Source: Phocoena phocoena
Taxonomy: Eukaryota > Chordata > Mammalia > Artiodactyla > Phocoenidae
Assembly: GCF_963924675.1 (NCBI RefSeq)
Contig: NC_089226.1
Coordinates: 47,695,124-47,759,123, forward strand
Direction: 5' to 3'
Length of the DNA: 64,000 nt
A program made the position numbers and the translations under genes. A model generated the notes under the pieces. That model worked only from the letters and a program-made list of their open reading frames with translations. It was not told the origin of the DNA and searched no databases. Every line of letters begins with the position of its first letter. Within the stretch, counting starts at the first letter, position 1. Positions 11,628-21,945 of this stretch are shown here, piece by piece.

Positions 11628-12444
11628 TCTGTAAAGGTTTTAATTTCTCTGTTAAATGTGAATGAGATCCTTGCTGGGTACAGTAATCTTGGTTGTAGGT
11701 TTTTTCCCTTTCATCACTTTAAATATGGCCTGCCCCTCCCTTCTGGCTTGCAGATTTTCTGCTGAAAGGTTAGCTGTTAAGCTTATGGGAATTCCCTTGT
11801 ATGTTATTTGTTGCTTTTCCCTTGCTGCTTTTAATATTTTTTCTTTGTATTTAATTTTTGATAGTTTGATTAATTTGTGTGTTGACATGTTTCTGCTTGG
11901 ATGTATCCTGTATGTGACTCTCTGCACTTCCTGGTGTTAATTGACTATTTCCTTTCCCATATTAGGGAAGTTTTCAACTATAATCTCTTCAAATATTTTC
12001 TTAGTCCCTTTATTTTTCTCTTGTTCTTCTGGGACCCCTATAATTCGAATGTTAGTGTGTTTAATGTTGTCCTGGGGATCCCTGAGACTGTCTTCAATTC
12101 TTTTCATTCTGTTTTCTTTATTCCAGCTCTGTGGTAGTTATTTCCGCTATTTTATCTTCCAGGTCATTTATCCATTTTTCTGCCTCAGTTACACTGCTAT
12201 TGAGTCCTTCTAGAGAATTTTAAATTTCATTTATTGTGTTGTTTATCATTGTTTGTTTGTTCTTTAGTTCTTCTAGGTACTTGTTAAACGTTTCTTGTAT
12301 TTTCTCCATTCTATTTCCAAGATTTTGGATCACCTTTACTATCATCACTCTGAACTCTTTGTCAGGTAGACTGCCTATTTCCTCTTCATTTGGTGGGTTT
12401 TTACCTTGCTCCTTCATCTGCTGTGTCTTTCTCTATCTTCTTAT
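11628..12444 (-). pseudogene. L1 ORF1 (ORF1p RNA-binding protein) pseudogene
   Basis: ORF1p normally trimerises through a coiled coil and packages L1 RNA with an RRM and C-terminal domain. Open pieces: 12220-12417 carries the N-terminal part (EEIGSLPDKEFRVMIVK, then a heptad-like NRMEKIQETFNKYLEEL coiled coil) and 11652-11927 the C-terminal RNA-binding part (ILKAAREKQQITYKGIPI, SAENLQARREG). The start ATG reads ATA near 12444 and the original stop is lost near 11628. Stops and frameshifts separate the two pieces. The homologous ORF in the plus-strand copy at 28936 supports these limits. Confidence 0.85.
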
Positions 12445-13524
12445 TTTGCTTAACTTCTGTGATTGGGGTCTTCTTTTTGCAGGCTGCAGGTTTGTCATTC
12501 CTTTTATTTTTGGTGTCTATCCCCAGTGGCTAAGGTTGGTTCAGTGGGTTGTGTAGGCTTCCTGGTGGAGGGGACTCGTGCCTGTGTTCTGGTGGATGAG
12601 GCTGGATGTTGTGTTTCTGGTGGGCAGGACTGCGTCTGGTGGTGTGTTTTGGTGTGTCTGTGACCTTATTATGATTTTAGGCAGCCTCTCTGCTAATGGG
12701 TGGGGTTTTGTTCCTGTCTTTCTTGTTGTTTGACATAAGGTGTCCAGCACTGTAGCTTGCTGGTCTTTGAGTGGAGCTAGCTCTTAGCGTTGAGGTGGAG
12801 ATCTCTGGGACAGCTTTTGCTGCTTGATATTACGTGTAGCTGGGAGAGCTGTGGTGGGCCAATGTGCTGAACTCGGCTCTCACAGCTCAGAGACACAGGC
12901 CTGACACCCGGCTGTATCACCAAGACCCTGTTAGCCACATGGCTCAGAAGAAAAGGGAGAAAAATAAATAAATAAATAAAATGAAAAGAAATAAAGTTTT
13001 TGAAATACAAATTAAGAAATTATTAAAAATAAAAAATTAAGAAGTAATAAAATAAAAAACAAAGAAAGAAAGAAGAGAGCCACCAAACCAAAAAACAAAT
13101 ACACTGATGATAAGAAGTGCTAAAAACTATACTAAAAACGAACAACAACAAAAAATGGACAGACAGAACCCTAGGACAAATGGTAAAAGCAGAGCTATAC
13201 AGACAAAATCACACAGAGAAGCATACACATACACACTCACAAAAGGAAAAAGGAAAAAAAAAATATATCTATATATAAAAAAAAAGAGAGCAACCAAATC
13301 AATAAACAAATCTACCAATGATAACAACTCAAAATACTAAACTAAGATAAACATAAAACCAGAAACCAGTCAATTGCATACAGGAAACCCCATGTCTATA
13401 GTTGCTCCCAAAGTCCACCGCCTCCATTTGGGGGTGATTTGTTGTATATTCAGGTATTCCAGAGATGAGGTTCTATCTGTAGACTGACGACTCTTCAGAT
13501 TTTATTTGTACTAAAGCTTTTCAG

Positions 13525-13900
13525 TGAATTTGCTCATTTAACAAAAGTTTTTGAGCACCTCTATCATGAGGATCAGGTACTATTTTAGGCAAGAAAACAA
13601 CATACACAGAAAATTTCTCATAGAACTGCATTGTAATGGGTAAAATGGGCAGTAAAATAAGTAAAGTATATAAAATGTCAGATAGTGATAAGGGCTTTAG
13701 AGAATAAAGCAGGGAGAGGGGAGAGAGTGTGCCAGGATGAGAGGAGCATTGCAATTTAAAATAAGATGGCTCAGGAAAATCTCACTTTTGAAAAGGTAAC
13801 TTTTGAGCAAAGACCTAAAAGAGAGGAGGCAGTGAACAAGTGAGTATCTGAGAGAAGAATATTGCAATCAAAGAAAATAGCAAATGCAAAAGCCTTACCG
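13525..13900 (-). mobile_element. LINE L2 fragment
   Basis: Complement of the L2 3' region: 'gagcacctctatcatgagga', 'agtaaaataagtaaagtata', 'gatagtgataagggcttta', 'gagcaaagacctaaaagaga', 'gcaaatgcaaaagcctta'. These blocks occur in L2 order. Confidence 0.75.
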
Positions 13901-15904
13901 TGGTATGTTACTCTGAGTTATCTATTCAGCTAATGGGTTTGGATCTGAAAATTGGCTCAGGTCTGGGAACTGAGATTTTGACTTTTTATTGGGGAAACCA
14001 CATTCAGCCTCCTGCTCCTTTGTACTTGCTTTTTGTGATTATGTATGTTAAGCAGCATCCTTATTGGCTGCCTTTTTATTTTGCCCTTGTGTACACCATG
14101 CTCTATTAACCACCTCCAAAACTCCTAGTGTGTCAAGCCCCTTGGCTCTTCCTCTGACATTGCCACTCATTACAGCAATTGCTGCCTCCTGCCTTCTGGC
14201 AGTTAAATGCTGCCACTTTGCAACTCTGTGACCATCTATCCTTCCATTCTCCCAGCCCTGTAAAGAACCCACTATTGAATTTCTTAGTGATGCTGATGCC
14301 CCTCTTTCTAGTACATCCCTAATGGCCTCAGTGAATGATGTGTTCTCAGGACCTTTGTGTGGAACATAATCCTGAATCCTCTGGCCTTTTGAAATATGTA
14401 TGTTCCAGCATGCCTACTTTCCTTAACCTCTTTGTTCCTGCTTCTACCATCTTTCAGGGAAGCACAAGCATTTCTGCTTTACTGAAGGTTACTATTGTTT
14501 TTCCCAGGCTTCTCAGTGCCAATTCAGCAGAAAGTTTGCCCCATCCCTGGAGTTCCTGGTGAAGTTATTAAAGCCCATGTCTAAGTGTCTCCAAGTTGAA
14601 AAATTCATGCTTATCTACCCTGACATTCCAGCCCACTTAGCAAGTACCCTCAAAATCTAATTCCAGGTGTACTTCCTTGGTTCCTGCCAGTATATGCCAG
14701 CTAGTTCTTATAATTCTTTAGATATATTCTTTCCTCCCTTACCAGACTCAGGAAGTCATCAACTGGACTTAACCCTTGTTACTGATCTGACAGTGAGAAT
14801 AGGTTGGGGCAGCTCTTTGGGTGGGGGGCATCTGTTTCCTTGTGGAAGAGAAGCGTCATCCATATTCTGCTGGTCACAATTTAGTCATCTGGCTGTGTCT
14901 AACTCCAAAGGAAGCTTGGTAATGGAATCTGTGTTCTGAGGAAGCAGAGGTAATAGGTTTGGTAAGCATGTAGCCAATTTCTGCCAAAATGTCTCTAGGA
15001 CTTAAAACGGCATATTACTTTGCAAAGAAATGGCTCTTTTCCAGCTCTTGACATGCTGCATTTTAGGCAAAGAGTAATTCCACTGGGATTAATTTTCTTC
15101 TTGTGTAGCAATAGCTGCAAATGTTTGGTCAAGCACAGTGCTTCCTACCATACGTGGTCACTAGATTTCAGTATTTATTTTCCAGTTTATATTTTTAGAT
15201 TATGTTTCATATGTTTTAATTATACTGAATTATGTCTCATTACATATTTTTGTATTTCTAAAAGATTTTCTATATTGGTAAGTTTTAAATTGGGATTAAA
15301 AATTTCCATTGCAAAACATGTTGAATTAGCAGGTGAATGAAATAGAACCACTGAACATAAGGTAAATATTGTATAATGGAGGATATGTACTTGCAAGGTT
15401 GATTCTCAATCAAATCACACTTAGCCATTGGTAGATATTTAAAAATTGGAGACTTGATACAATGATTAGAAAATAGAGTAGGTTGGTAAAAGAAATATAA
15501 ATAGCTAGAAGAGGTTATAGACTTGAGTTGTCCTTGTAATGATTCACATACAAAAGAACATCTTGATGAAAGATGAAACAAAGAAAAATCATTAGTATGA
15601 ACATATCCTCTCAAAATGCAGTAGACCTAATTTAGCAGGTAATGAGCCTCATCTCCTATTACAAATCATTTTAGAAAAAAATTCCCTCATTTACAGAATT
15701 TTGCTTATTATTTAATCATTTGACATTTAAATATGGTTTGCATCATCAGTGATATTTTTTATGAAGGGGAGCAATATTTTAATTTTTATTTCACACATGA
15801 AGAAACAGAGGTATTGACTGTGTAGCACATTTAAGGCTCATATACATGTGGATTGGAATTTTAATGGATTGTATCTGACTTTCAGGCTTAATGTTTCCAC
15901 ATAT
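13901..15904. other. No feature recognised (2.0 kb)
   Basis: The left half (13900-14940) is less AT-rich than its surroundings and could be an unrecognised old repeat or ERV-internal piece. Frames at 14048-14272 (minus), 14335-14562, 14667-14939 and 15020-15340 (plus) show no known domain, no cysteine/histidine pattern and no shared frame between neighbours. I see no exon. Confidence 0.4.
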
Positions 15905-16030
15905 AGAGAAAATTTAATCATAGACTATTAAAGTTGGAAGTGATCTTAAAGAGAGGCTCCCCATTATAATTGAGGAAAATGAGGCTCAGAGAGACTAAAT
16001 AACTTCACTGTTACACAGTTAGTTCACCCA
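15905..16030 (+). repeat. MIR-type SINE fragment
   Basis: 'actattaaagttggaagtga' followed by 'ttgaggaaaatgaggctcag' and 'agactaaataacttcactg' is the MIR/MIRc central core on the plus strand. Confidence 0.7.
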
Positions 16031-16170
16031 TTTACCGCATAGATATGTTTTATGTTCTATGTAACGAGTACTATGTTCTAGTTATTGTGCTAAATTCTGA
16101 ATGAACAACAATGAATCCTGCCCTCAAGGGGCTCATAGTTTGATGGAGGAGATTGACATCTTAAAGGGTA
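16031..16170 (-). mobile_element. L2 3'-end fragment
   Basis: 'gtactatgttctagttattg' and 'gaatcctgccctcaagggg' followed by 'ctcatagtttgatgga' is the complement of the L2 3' end. Confidence 0.55.
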
Positions 16171-16489
16171 TTAAGAGAAACGGCTATAGTTGATCAAAAC
16201 TCAGTGATGGATCTTAAGCAGGGGAATTTTCTAACCCAATTTATATTTTATAAAGATTATAGTAGTAGTATTATGGAGATTTTTTTTTTCTAGTCTGCTT
16301 TTCTCTATTCAGAACATTCCAGGTTTCCCCCTCCCCCACCATGGGAAGTCTTTCCTGGTACCATCAGTTTATATTATTTGCTACTGTTGTATGCTGTCAT
16401 ATCTCTGTACTTTGCCTAACAACTTATTCTGTCTGAAAAAAACTCTTGATTTCCCTTTTGTTATCTCTCACATTTTCTTATTTCTGACT
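16171..16489. other. No feature recognised
   Basis: Mixed AT-rich and T-rich spacer; one C-rich spot at about 16325-16340. Confidence 0.35.
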
Positions 16490-17340
16490 TCCTCATTCCA
16501 GTTAATGGCACCACCATACATCCAGGTTTATCATGCTAACCTCTGACAAATCATCTTTGATTCTTCATTCTCCCCACCCACACATCCAATCTATTAAGTC
16601 TCACTGACTGTACCTTTAAATATACCTTGAATATATTTACACTTCTTGCATATTCTGTTGCTGTTACTCTAGTCCAAGCCACCATTATCTCTTGCTTGGA
16701 TTGCTTTTGTGGTTGCGTTACTGGTCTATCTAATTCTGCATTTGCTCCTGGAATCCATTTTTCCCACAGCAGCGAGAAGCCTCCTTTAAAAATGTGAATT
16801 TGATCATTTTATTTCCCTGCTTTAAACTTTCCATGGCCTTCCATTGCACTTAGGATAAAATCCAAGTCTTTACCATATTCTGCAAAGCTCTACATTATGT
16901 ATTCTCTACTGAGCTTTCTGACCGTATCTCCTATTCTTTCTTCCTTGTTCAGTGTGCTTCAGCTTGGCCCTGTCTGAGGTCTTTTACACTGTTTCTTTCT
17001 CCTGCATAGGATATTCTACTTCTGGATCTTTTCATGGATGATTCCTTATCATTTTGGTCTTAGCTCGCATCAGAAGAGCCTTCTCCAACTACCCAGATTA
17101 ATTAGGCTTCCTGACATTTCCCACTTATTCTTTATCATATCACTATTTATTGTATTTTAATAGCACCTACCACTATTTGAACTTATCCTATTTTTAAAAT
17201 TTAAATATTTTTTTCCTGAGAGGAGGATCCTTGTCTGTCATTCACTATTATATCCTCAAAGCTAGAAGAGTGCCTTCCCATACTGTTGGATGCTCAATAA
17301 TATATTTTAGGTGAATGAATCATAACATATACCACACTTT
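16490..17340 (+). mobile_element. LINE L2, 3' part
   Basis: Plus-strand L2 in order: 'ccatggccttccattgcact', 'aggataaaatccaagtcttt', 'gcaaagctctacattatg', 'tattgtattttaatagcac', 'ccttgtctgtcattcacta' and the 3' terminus 'ggatgctcaataatatattt' followed by a GTGAATGAAT-type tail. About 850 bp, one of the better L2 copies here. Confidence 0.8.
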
Positions 17341-17382
17341 GTACTATTAATAATTTATCTCTCTCTGAAAACTTATTGACTT

Positions 17383-17419
17383 ATTGGTCATTTATTGACT
17401 AAGTGAATAAATGACCAAT
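17383..17419. repeat. Perfect 14-bp inverted repeat, 9-nt loop
   Basis: ATTGGTCATTTATT at 17383-17396 and its exact reverse complement at 17406-17419. It lies just downstream of the L2 3' terminus. It could form a hairpin; no terminator or transposon function is implied. Confidence 0.9.
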
Positions 17420-18060
17420 TCAGTGATTGAGTCTGGAGTCAAAGAGGTTACTTTGGAGACTACTGCAATGATAAATTGAAAGATAAAGAGGACCTTAACA
17501 AAACCAGTGGCAGAAGGGAATGAGAGATTTAAGAAACACATAGGAGATATACTTGAGTAGGCTTAGTGCCTATTATAAAACATTGGTTATGAAAATGGAG
17601 GGGTCAGAGTTTGCATGAGAGTGTAGATGATGGTACCATTTACAAAGAGGGAAGACAGGCTTGGAGTAAACTGGATAAGGGGAAGAAGTGAGGTGAGATA
17701 AGGGAAGAAAGTAGTGAGTTTAGGTTTGGACTTGAGCTTGTGATACCGGTACATAATCCAGCAGAAATTTTAATAGGATATATATTTTTTGGTGCTCAGG
17801 AGAGATGTATAACTGGCTTTATAGATTGGTGTGGTAGGAGAACAAAGGGAGGGGAATATATCACGAAAGCTGAGGGAGAAATGGCAAGAATGAAGGAGTG
17901 ATTGTTAACAGTATCAAATGATGCAGAAAGTTTTAATAAATAGAAACTGGAAAGTGTTCATTGGCATTAAAAAAAATTCAAATCCATTGATGATCTTATG
18001 AGAACCATTCCAGGTGAGTGGTTAGGGAGCTACTTAGTGACAGAGACAAGGGTAGAATTC
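17420..18060 (-). mobile_element. Probable L2 internal fragment
   Basis: G/A-rich sequence with 'gatgatggtaccatttacaa', 'ggtgctcaggagagatgt' and 'agtgattgttaacagtatca' resembles the complement of L2 ORF sequence (consensus-like 'ggtggtgccatttactgaga', 'gagtgatcaactgtgtcaaa'). Highly decayed, no reading frame remains. Confidence 0.45.
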
Positions 18061-19394
18061 ATTATTCAAACTTTGTCACAGTTACCGCTTGCTCCGTGAT
18101 GCCTGTTCTGATCCTCCTCCAATGAGGTGTGAACTTTCCTCTTTTTTAAACCCTGTTGCACTCATTATATTCTGTCCTCAGTGTTTCTTTCTGACTGCTA
18201 ATTAGGGAGACTTTCATTTTATCATTTAGATTTACAAATGGAAGATGGAAAAAGTCCCAATACTAAGCAGTCATATATTCTATATTTTTTTATTTAAAGT
18301 GACTATAAGTGGCTATTGCAGATTTAAAGGAGAAATAGTACATTTTGAGATGCAAATATGTACTGTTCAAAACACAAGTAAAATTCACAGGATGCATAGA
18401 CTCTGCTTAAAATGAGAGGTAGCCCTTTCTGAGATGCCCAGAGTAAACATTTCCTTTCATTTGTGACTTGTTTACTAGATGGTGCCCTACCCTCACCTCA
18501 TCCTTCTGTTTGTCCTTCATTTCATCTCTGAATCTCTTCTCATTTCTGAGATTTATTTCATCTTTAAATTACCCGGTCGCTCATTCCATCTCCATCTTTA
18601 AACCAATCTGAATTTTAATCAATTTCTGACCCACCCTTTTTCCCACCCTATCCTTGACCTCATCTCAAAGGGTTGAGACTTAGGAATGATGTGCCTATCT
18701 TAACACATGGTACACAATAATCATAAAAGCTGAATCATTTGCTTTTAGGAGGTGTCAAAATGCTCCAATGCCAAAATGTCCCTGAATCGAAGCTCTTGAG
18801 TTAAATGGACATGTCAAGATGCCACTGTGGTTCTCACAGGTGTTTACTTGAGATCTCATTAGTTTTGAGTTTACTCAACCAAATTATCCACTTCATAGGG
18901 TTAACTAGACTCAATGTTTCATAAACTTTCTAACATTGGTGTCTGTGAGTTCTTCCAGGAATCCCCATTCTACCTGCTGTGCTTTTATACCCACTTACAG
19001 GGAGTCCAAGTCTATCTTCTAATACATTGTTAGAGATGAGAATATGGGATGAGAATATGTGTGTGTTTACTTGATTTATTTCACTCTTAAAAAGAATCAT
19101 AATATTTTTTAGGTGAATGAAAAGTCATTATAATAACTTTCTCCTAATTTAGAGACCAACGTTTTTAGAACTCGATTTTCAAAAACAATCTATAACCAGA
19201 AACTGAGCATAAGACACCTCTGGGCTAATAAAATATAGTTTGCCATAAAGCTTCTGCACTCAAAACTTTATGTAGCAAATTAAACATCTGCACAAAGGCA
19301 TATTCCTAGGAAAATGACAGATGACAGCCTGACTCATGGGAGAAATAAGAAAAATGTCTTACAATATAGTAAAATAATTGGTGATTAGAAGAGG
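18061..19394. other. No feature recognised (1.3 kb)
   Basis: Unique-looking AT-rich sequence with C/T-rich patches around 18480-18670. No open frame above background and no repeat I can name. Confidence 0.4.
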
Positions 19395-19588
19395 ACGGGA
19401 ACTAACATTTATCTCACATTTGCTGTGTGCCAATCATCTTAATTATATTATCTCACTGAATCCTTATCACAGTCCTATAAAGGTCTGTTCTTTTTGTACG
19501 GGTGAGGAAACTGAGATCCAGCAACTGTTACATGATTTGCCCAAGGTCACACAGCTAATAATAGAGGGGAGAAAAAGCAGACATTTAA
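19395..19588 (+). repeat. MIR SINE
   Basis: 'gctgtgtgccaatcatctta', 'tctcactgaatccttatcac', 'gaggaaactgagatccagca', 'caaggtcacacagctaata'. Clear plus-strand MIR. Confidence 0.85.
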
Positions 19589-19663
19589 AAATAATAATGG
19601 CTAACAATTATTTTGTGCTGGACATGATTCTAAATCCATTATGTGTATCAACACTTTTTTTTT

Positions 19664-20414
19664 CCCACACACACACACTGTATTTTATTTTTACAAGAGA
19701 TAGATAAACTGACACCAAGCATTGTAAATGGATGACCACAACAAAAGCAACAATGATTGCAATTACCAAACACGAAACACACTCATACTATGTCATAATA
19801 TTGACATTCAGTCCAGTAATCCTCCACTGTAACAGCTCCTTTACTTTGCAGTGAAAATTAATTTGTATATTTTTTGCCTCTAAGTCCTTGTGGGATTTTT
19901 TTTATTCAAACAGAAAGTCACAAAAATTATAATCATCCTCATCAGTTCACTCAGTCCCATGTAATTAATTTTTTTTTCATCTTGATCTTCTGTTAGCACT
20001 TTTATGAATTCATCAGTTTTCCATTAGAGTTCTGAAAATGCTTATTCATTCAGTTCAGCAGTACAGTCAGTTACCAGAAACCTGTACTTGTCAGAGTCTT
20101 TTCCATGAATTCCTTGAAGATGAAACCCTTTTATAGGAACATTTTTGTAAAAACATCAGAGTACACCCAGAACTGTCTGTAAATGACAAAAGACTTAAAA
20201 ATGACCACGGCTAAAGATTTGATGAAAGTTCATAATAATGCAGTTGACAAGGAAATTTAGTTATTTCTGAGGTATACATTTTAAAGTAATAACTAAACTT
20301 ATGACTTATAACATTATACCAGAACATATAAGATTTTTAGAAATTTCATGTAATGTCTGAAACATTTATATTAACATATTTCCATACAAATAACCCAAAG
20401 AAAGTTTAGTATTA
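19664..20414 (-). other. Candidate L1 3'-transduced segment (or mRNA 3'UTR)
   Basis: Non-L1 DNA carried between the L1 tail and the terminal poly-A. On the minus strand it ends in AATAAA (19689-19684), a GT dinucleotide run and then the A-tail, i.e. a normal cleavage and polyadenylation site about 20 nt past the signal. It has no long frame; its composition is like a mammalian 3'UTR. I do not recognise the source gene or locus. The alternatives are genomic DNA downstream of a source L1, or a spliced message joined by template switching. Confidence 0.7.
19684..19689 (-). promoter_or_regulatory. Poly(A) signal AATAAA used by the transduced transcript
   Basis: TTTATT on the plus strand, AATAAA on the minus strand, 20 nt upstream of the poly-A run that abuts the target-site duplication. 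Confidence 0.75.
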
Positions 20415-21514
20415 GTTGTTTTGTTTGTTTGCTTGTTTGTTGGTACTGCAGGTTCTTATCAGTCATCAGTTTTATACACATCAGTGTATACATGTCAATC
20501 CCAATTGGCCAATTCAGCACACCACCATCCCCACCCCACCGCGGTTTTCCCCCCTTTGTGTCCATACGTTTATTCTCTACATCTGTGTCTCAATTTCTGT
20601 CCTGCAAACCAGTTCATCTGTACCATTTATCTAGGTTCCACATACATGCGTTAATATACGATATTTGTTTTTCTCTTTCTGACTTACTTCACTCTGTATG
20701 AGAGCCTCTAGATCCATCCACGTCTCAACAAATGACTCAATTTCATTCCTTTTTATGGCTGAGTAATATTCCATTTTATATATGTACCACAATTTCTTTA
20801 TCCATTCATCTGTCGATGGGCACTTAGGTTGCTTCCATGACCTGGCTATTGTAAATAGTGCTGCAATGAACATTGGGGTGCATGTGTCTTATTGAATTAT
20901 GGTTTTCTCTGGGTATATGCCCAGTAGTGGGATTGCTGGATCATATGGTAATTCTATTTTCAGTTTTTTAAGGAACCTCCATACTATTCTCCATAGTGAC
21001 TATATCAATTTACATTCCCACCAACAGTGCAAGAGGGTTTCCTTTTCTCTGCACCCTCTCCAGCATTTGTTGTTTGTAGTTTTTCTGATGATGCCCATTC
21101 TAACTGGCGTGAGGTAATACCTCATTGTAGTTTTGTATCAACACTTCTAATCTTCACAACAGCTTGATGAAGTAAATAGTAGTATCACAGTTTTACAGAT
21201 GAGGATATTAAAGCCCAAAGAGGTTAAGTAACTTCCCTGAGTTGAACAATAAGAGAAAGAGGTGGAATTCAAATCCCAAAAGTCTAATTTCAGAGCCTAT
21301 GCCTTTTACCTAGTAAGATAAAATGCCTTTGCCAAGCATTTATGATATTATTAAGAAAAGAGGGCACTAACTTGTACTTCCTATTCTCCTTCCTTCTGAT
21401 ATCCAGCTCTCACTTCTTGTCTCCAGGAAGTTTCTTTTTTTCCTTCAAGCATTTATAAAACAAGGCTTTCTAATATGCAGTCTGTCTTAACCATTACTTT
21501 ATACTCTGTTAATA

Positions 21515-21690
21515 CTTGCTAACTTTTTGTTTTACACATGTTGTTTCCTTTAATCCCAGCAACAGCTCCATAAAACTATCATCTCTGTGTTAAAAACTGA
21601 GGAAACAAAGACTTAAAGTGATAAAGTAACTTGGCTAAGTTCATATGGTAAACATGGAGCAGATCCAGAAGTCAAAACTATATTTGGATG
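21515..21690 (+). repeat. MIR SINE
   Basis: 'ttacacatgttgtttccttt', 'aatcccagcaacagctccat', 'actgaggaaacaaagactta', 'gtaacttggctaagttcata'. Plus-strand MIR. Confidence 0.75.
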
Positions 21691-21945
21691 ACTCACACAT
21701 TGTTGGTGGGCATGTAAAATGGCACAGCCACTCTGGGAGAGTGTCTGATACTTCCTTATAAAAATTAAACATGAAATTACCATATGTTCACACAAAATCC
21801 TATATATGAATGTTTACAGCAGCTTTGGTTGTAATAGCCAAAATCTGAAATCAATTAAGATATCCTTCAGTAGGTGAATAGTTATACAGTCTGTGGTACA
21901 GTCATACCATGGAATACTACTCAGCAATAAAAGGGATGAACTATT

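Larger units (their letters stand above)
7340..13475 (-). mobile_element. Nearly full-length degenerate LINE-1, minus strand
   Basis: A 6.1-kb L1 in reverse. From its 5' end: 5'UTR 13475-12445 (about the first 1.2 kb missing when compared with the plus-strand copy at 26971), ORF1 12444-11628, ORF2 11498-7715, 3'UTR and short A-tail to 7340. ORF1 begins at an ATG mutated to ATA (near 12444) and its stop codon is also altered. ORF2 is broken by stops and frameshifts, so open frames are scattered: 12220-12417, 11652-11927, 10789-11037, 10030-10344, 9420-9836, 8968-9168 and 7715-8278. No clear target-site duplication is seen, because the left side abuts another L1. Autonomous LINE, now dead. Confidence 0.92.
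19657..21133 (-). mobile_element. 5'-truncated L1 with ~760 bp extra 3' DNA, one insertion
   Basis: The whole block is bounded by an exact 13-bp target duplication, TGTATCAACACTT, at 19644-19656 and 21134-21146. On the minus strand it reads: L1 ORF2 C-terminus and 3'UTR (21133-20443), an impure CAAA-rich tail (20442-20415), about 750 bp with no resemblance to L1 (20414-19664), an AATAAA at 19689-19684, and a poly-A run (T run 19655-19663) at the host junction. The L1 part is truncated within the last ~170 codons of ORF2. One outer duplication implies a single target-primed event, best explained by 3' transduction. Confidence 0.88.
19589..21320 (+). repeat. MIR SINE split by an L1 insertion
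   Basis: The 5' part (19589-19656: 'ttttgtgctggacatgattc', 'atgtgtatcaacactt') and the 3' part (21134-21320: 'ctaatcttcacaacagct', 'acagatgaggatattaaagc', 'gaggttaagtaacttccctg') join into one MIR once 19657-21133 and one copy of the duplicated target are removed. The reconstruction fixes both ends of the inserted L1. Confidence 0.9.
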
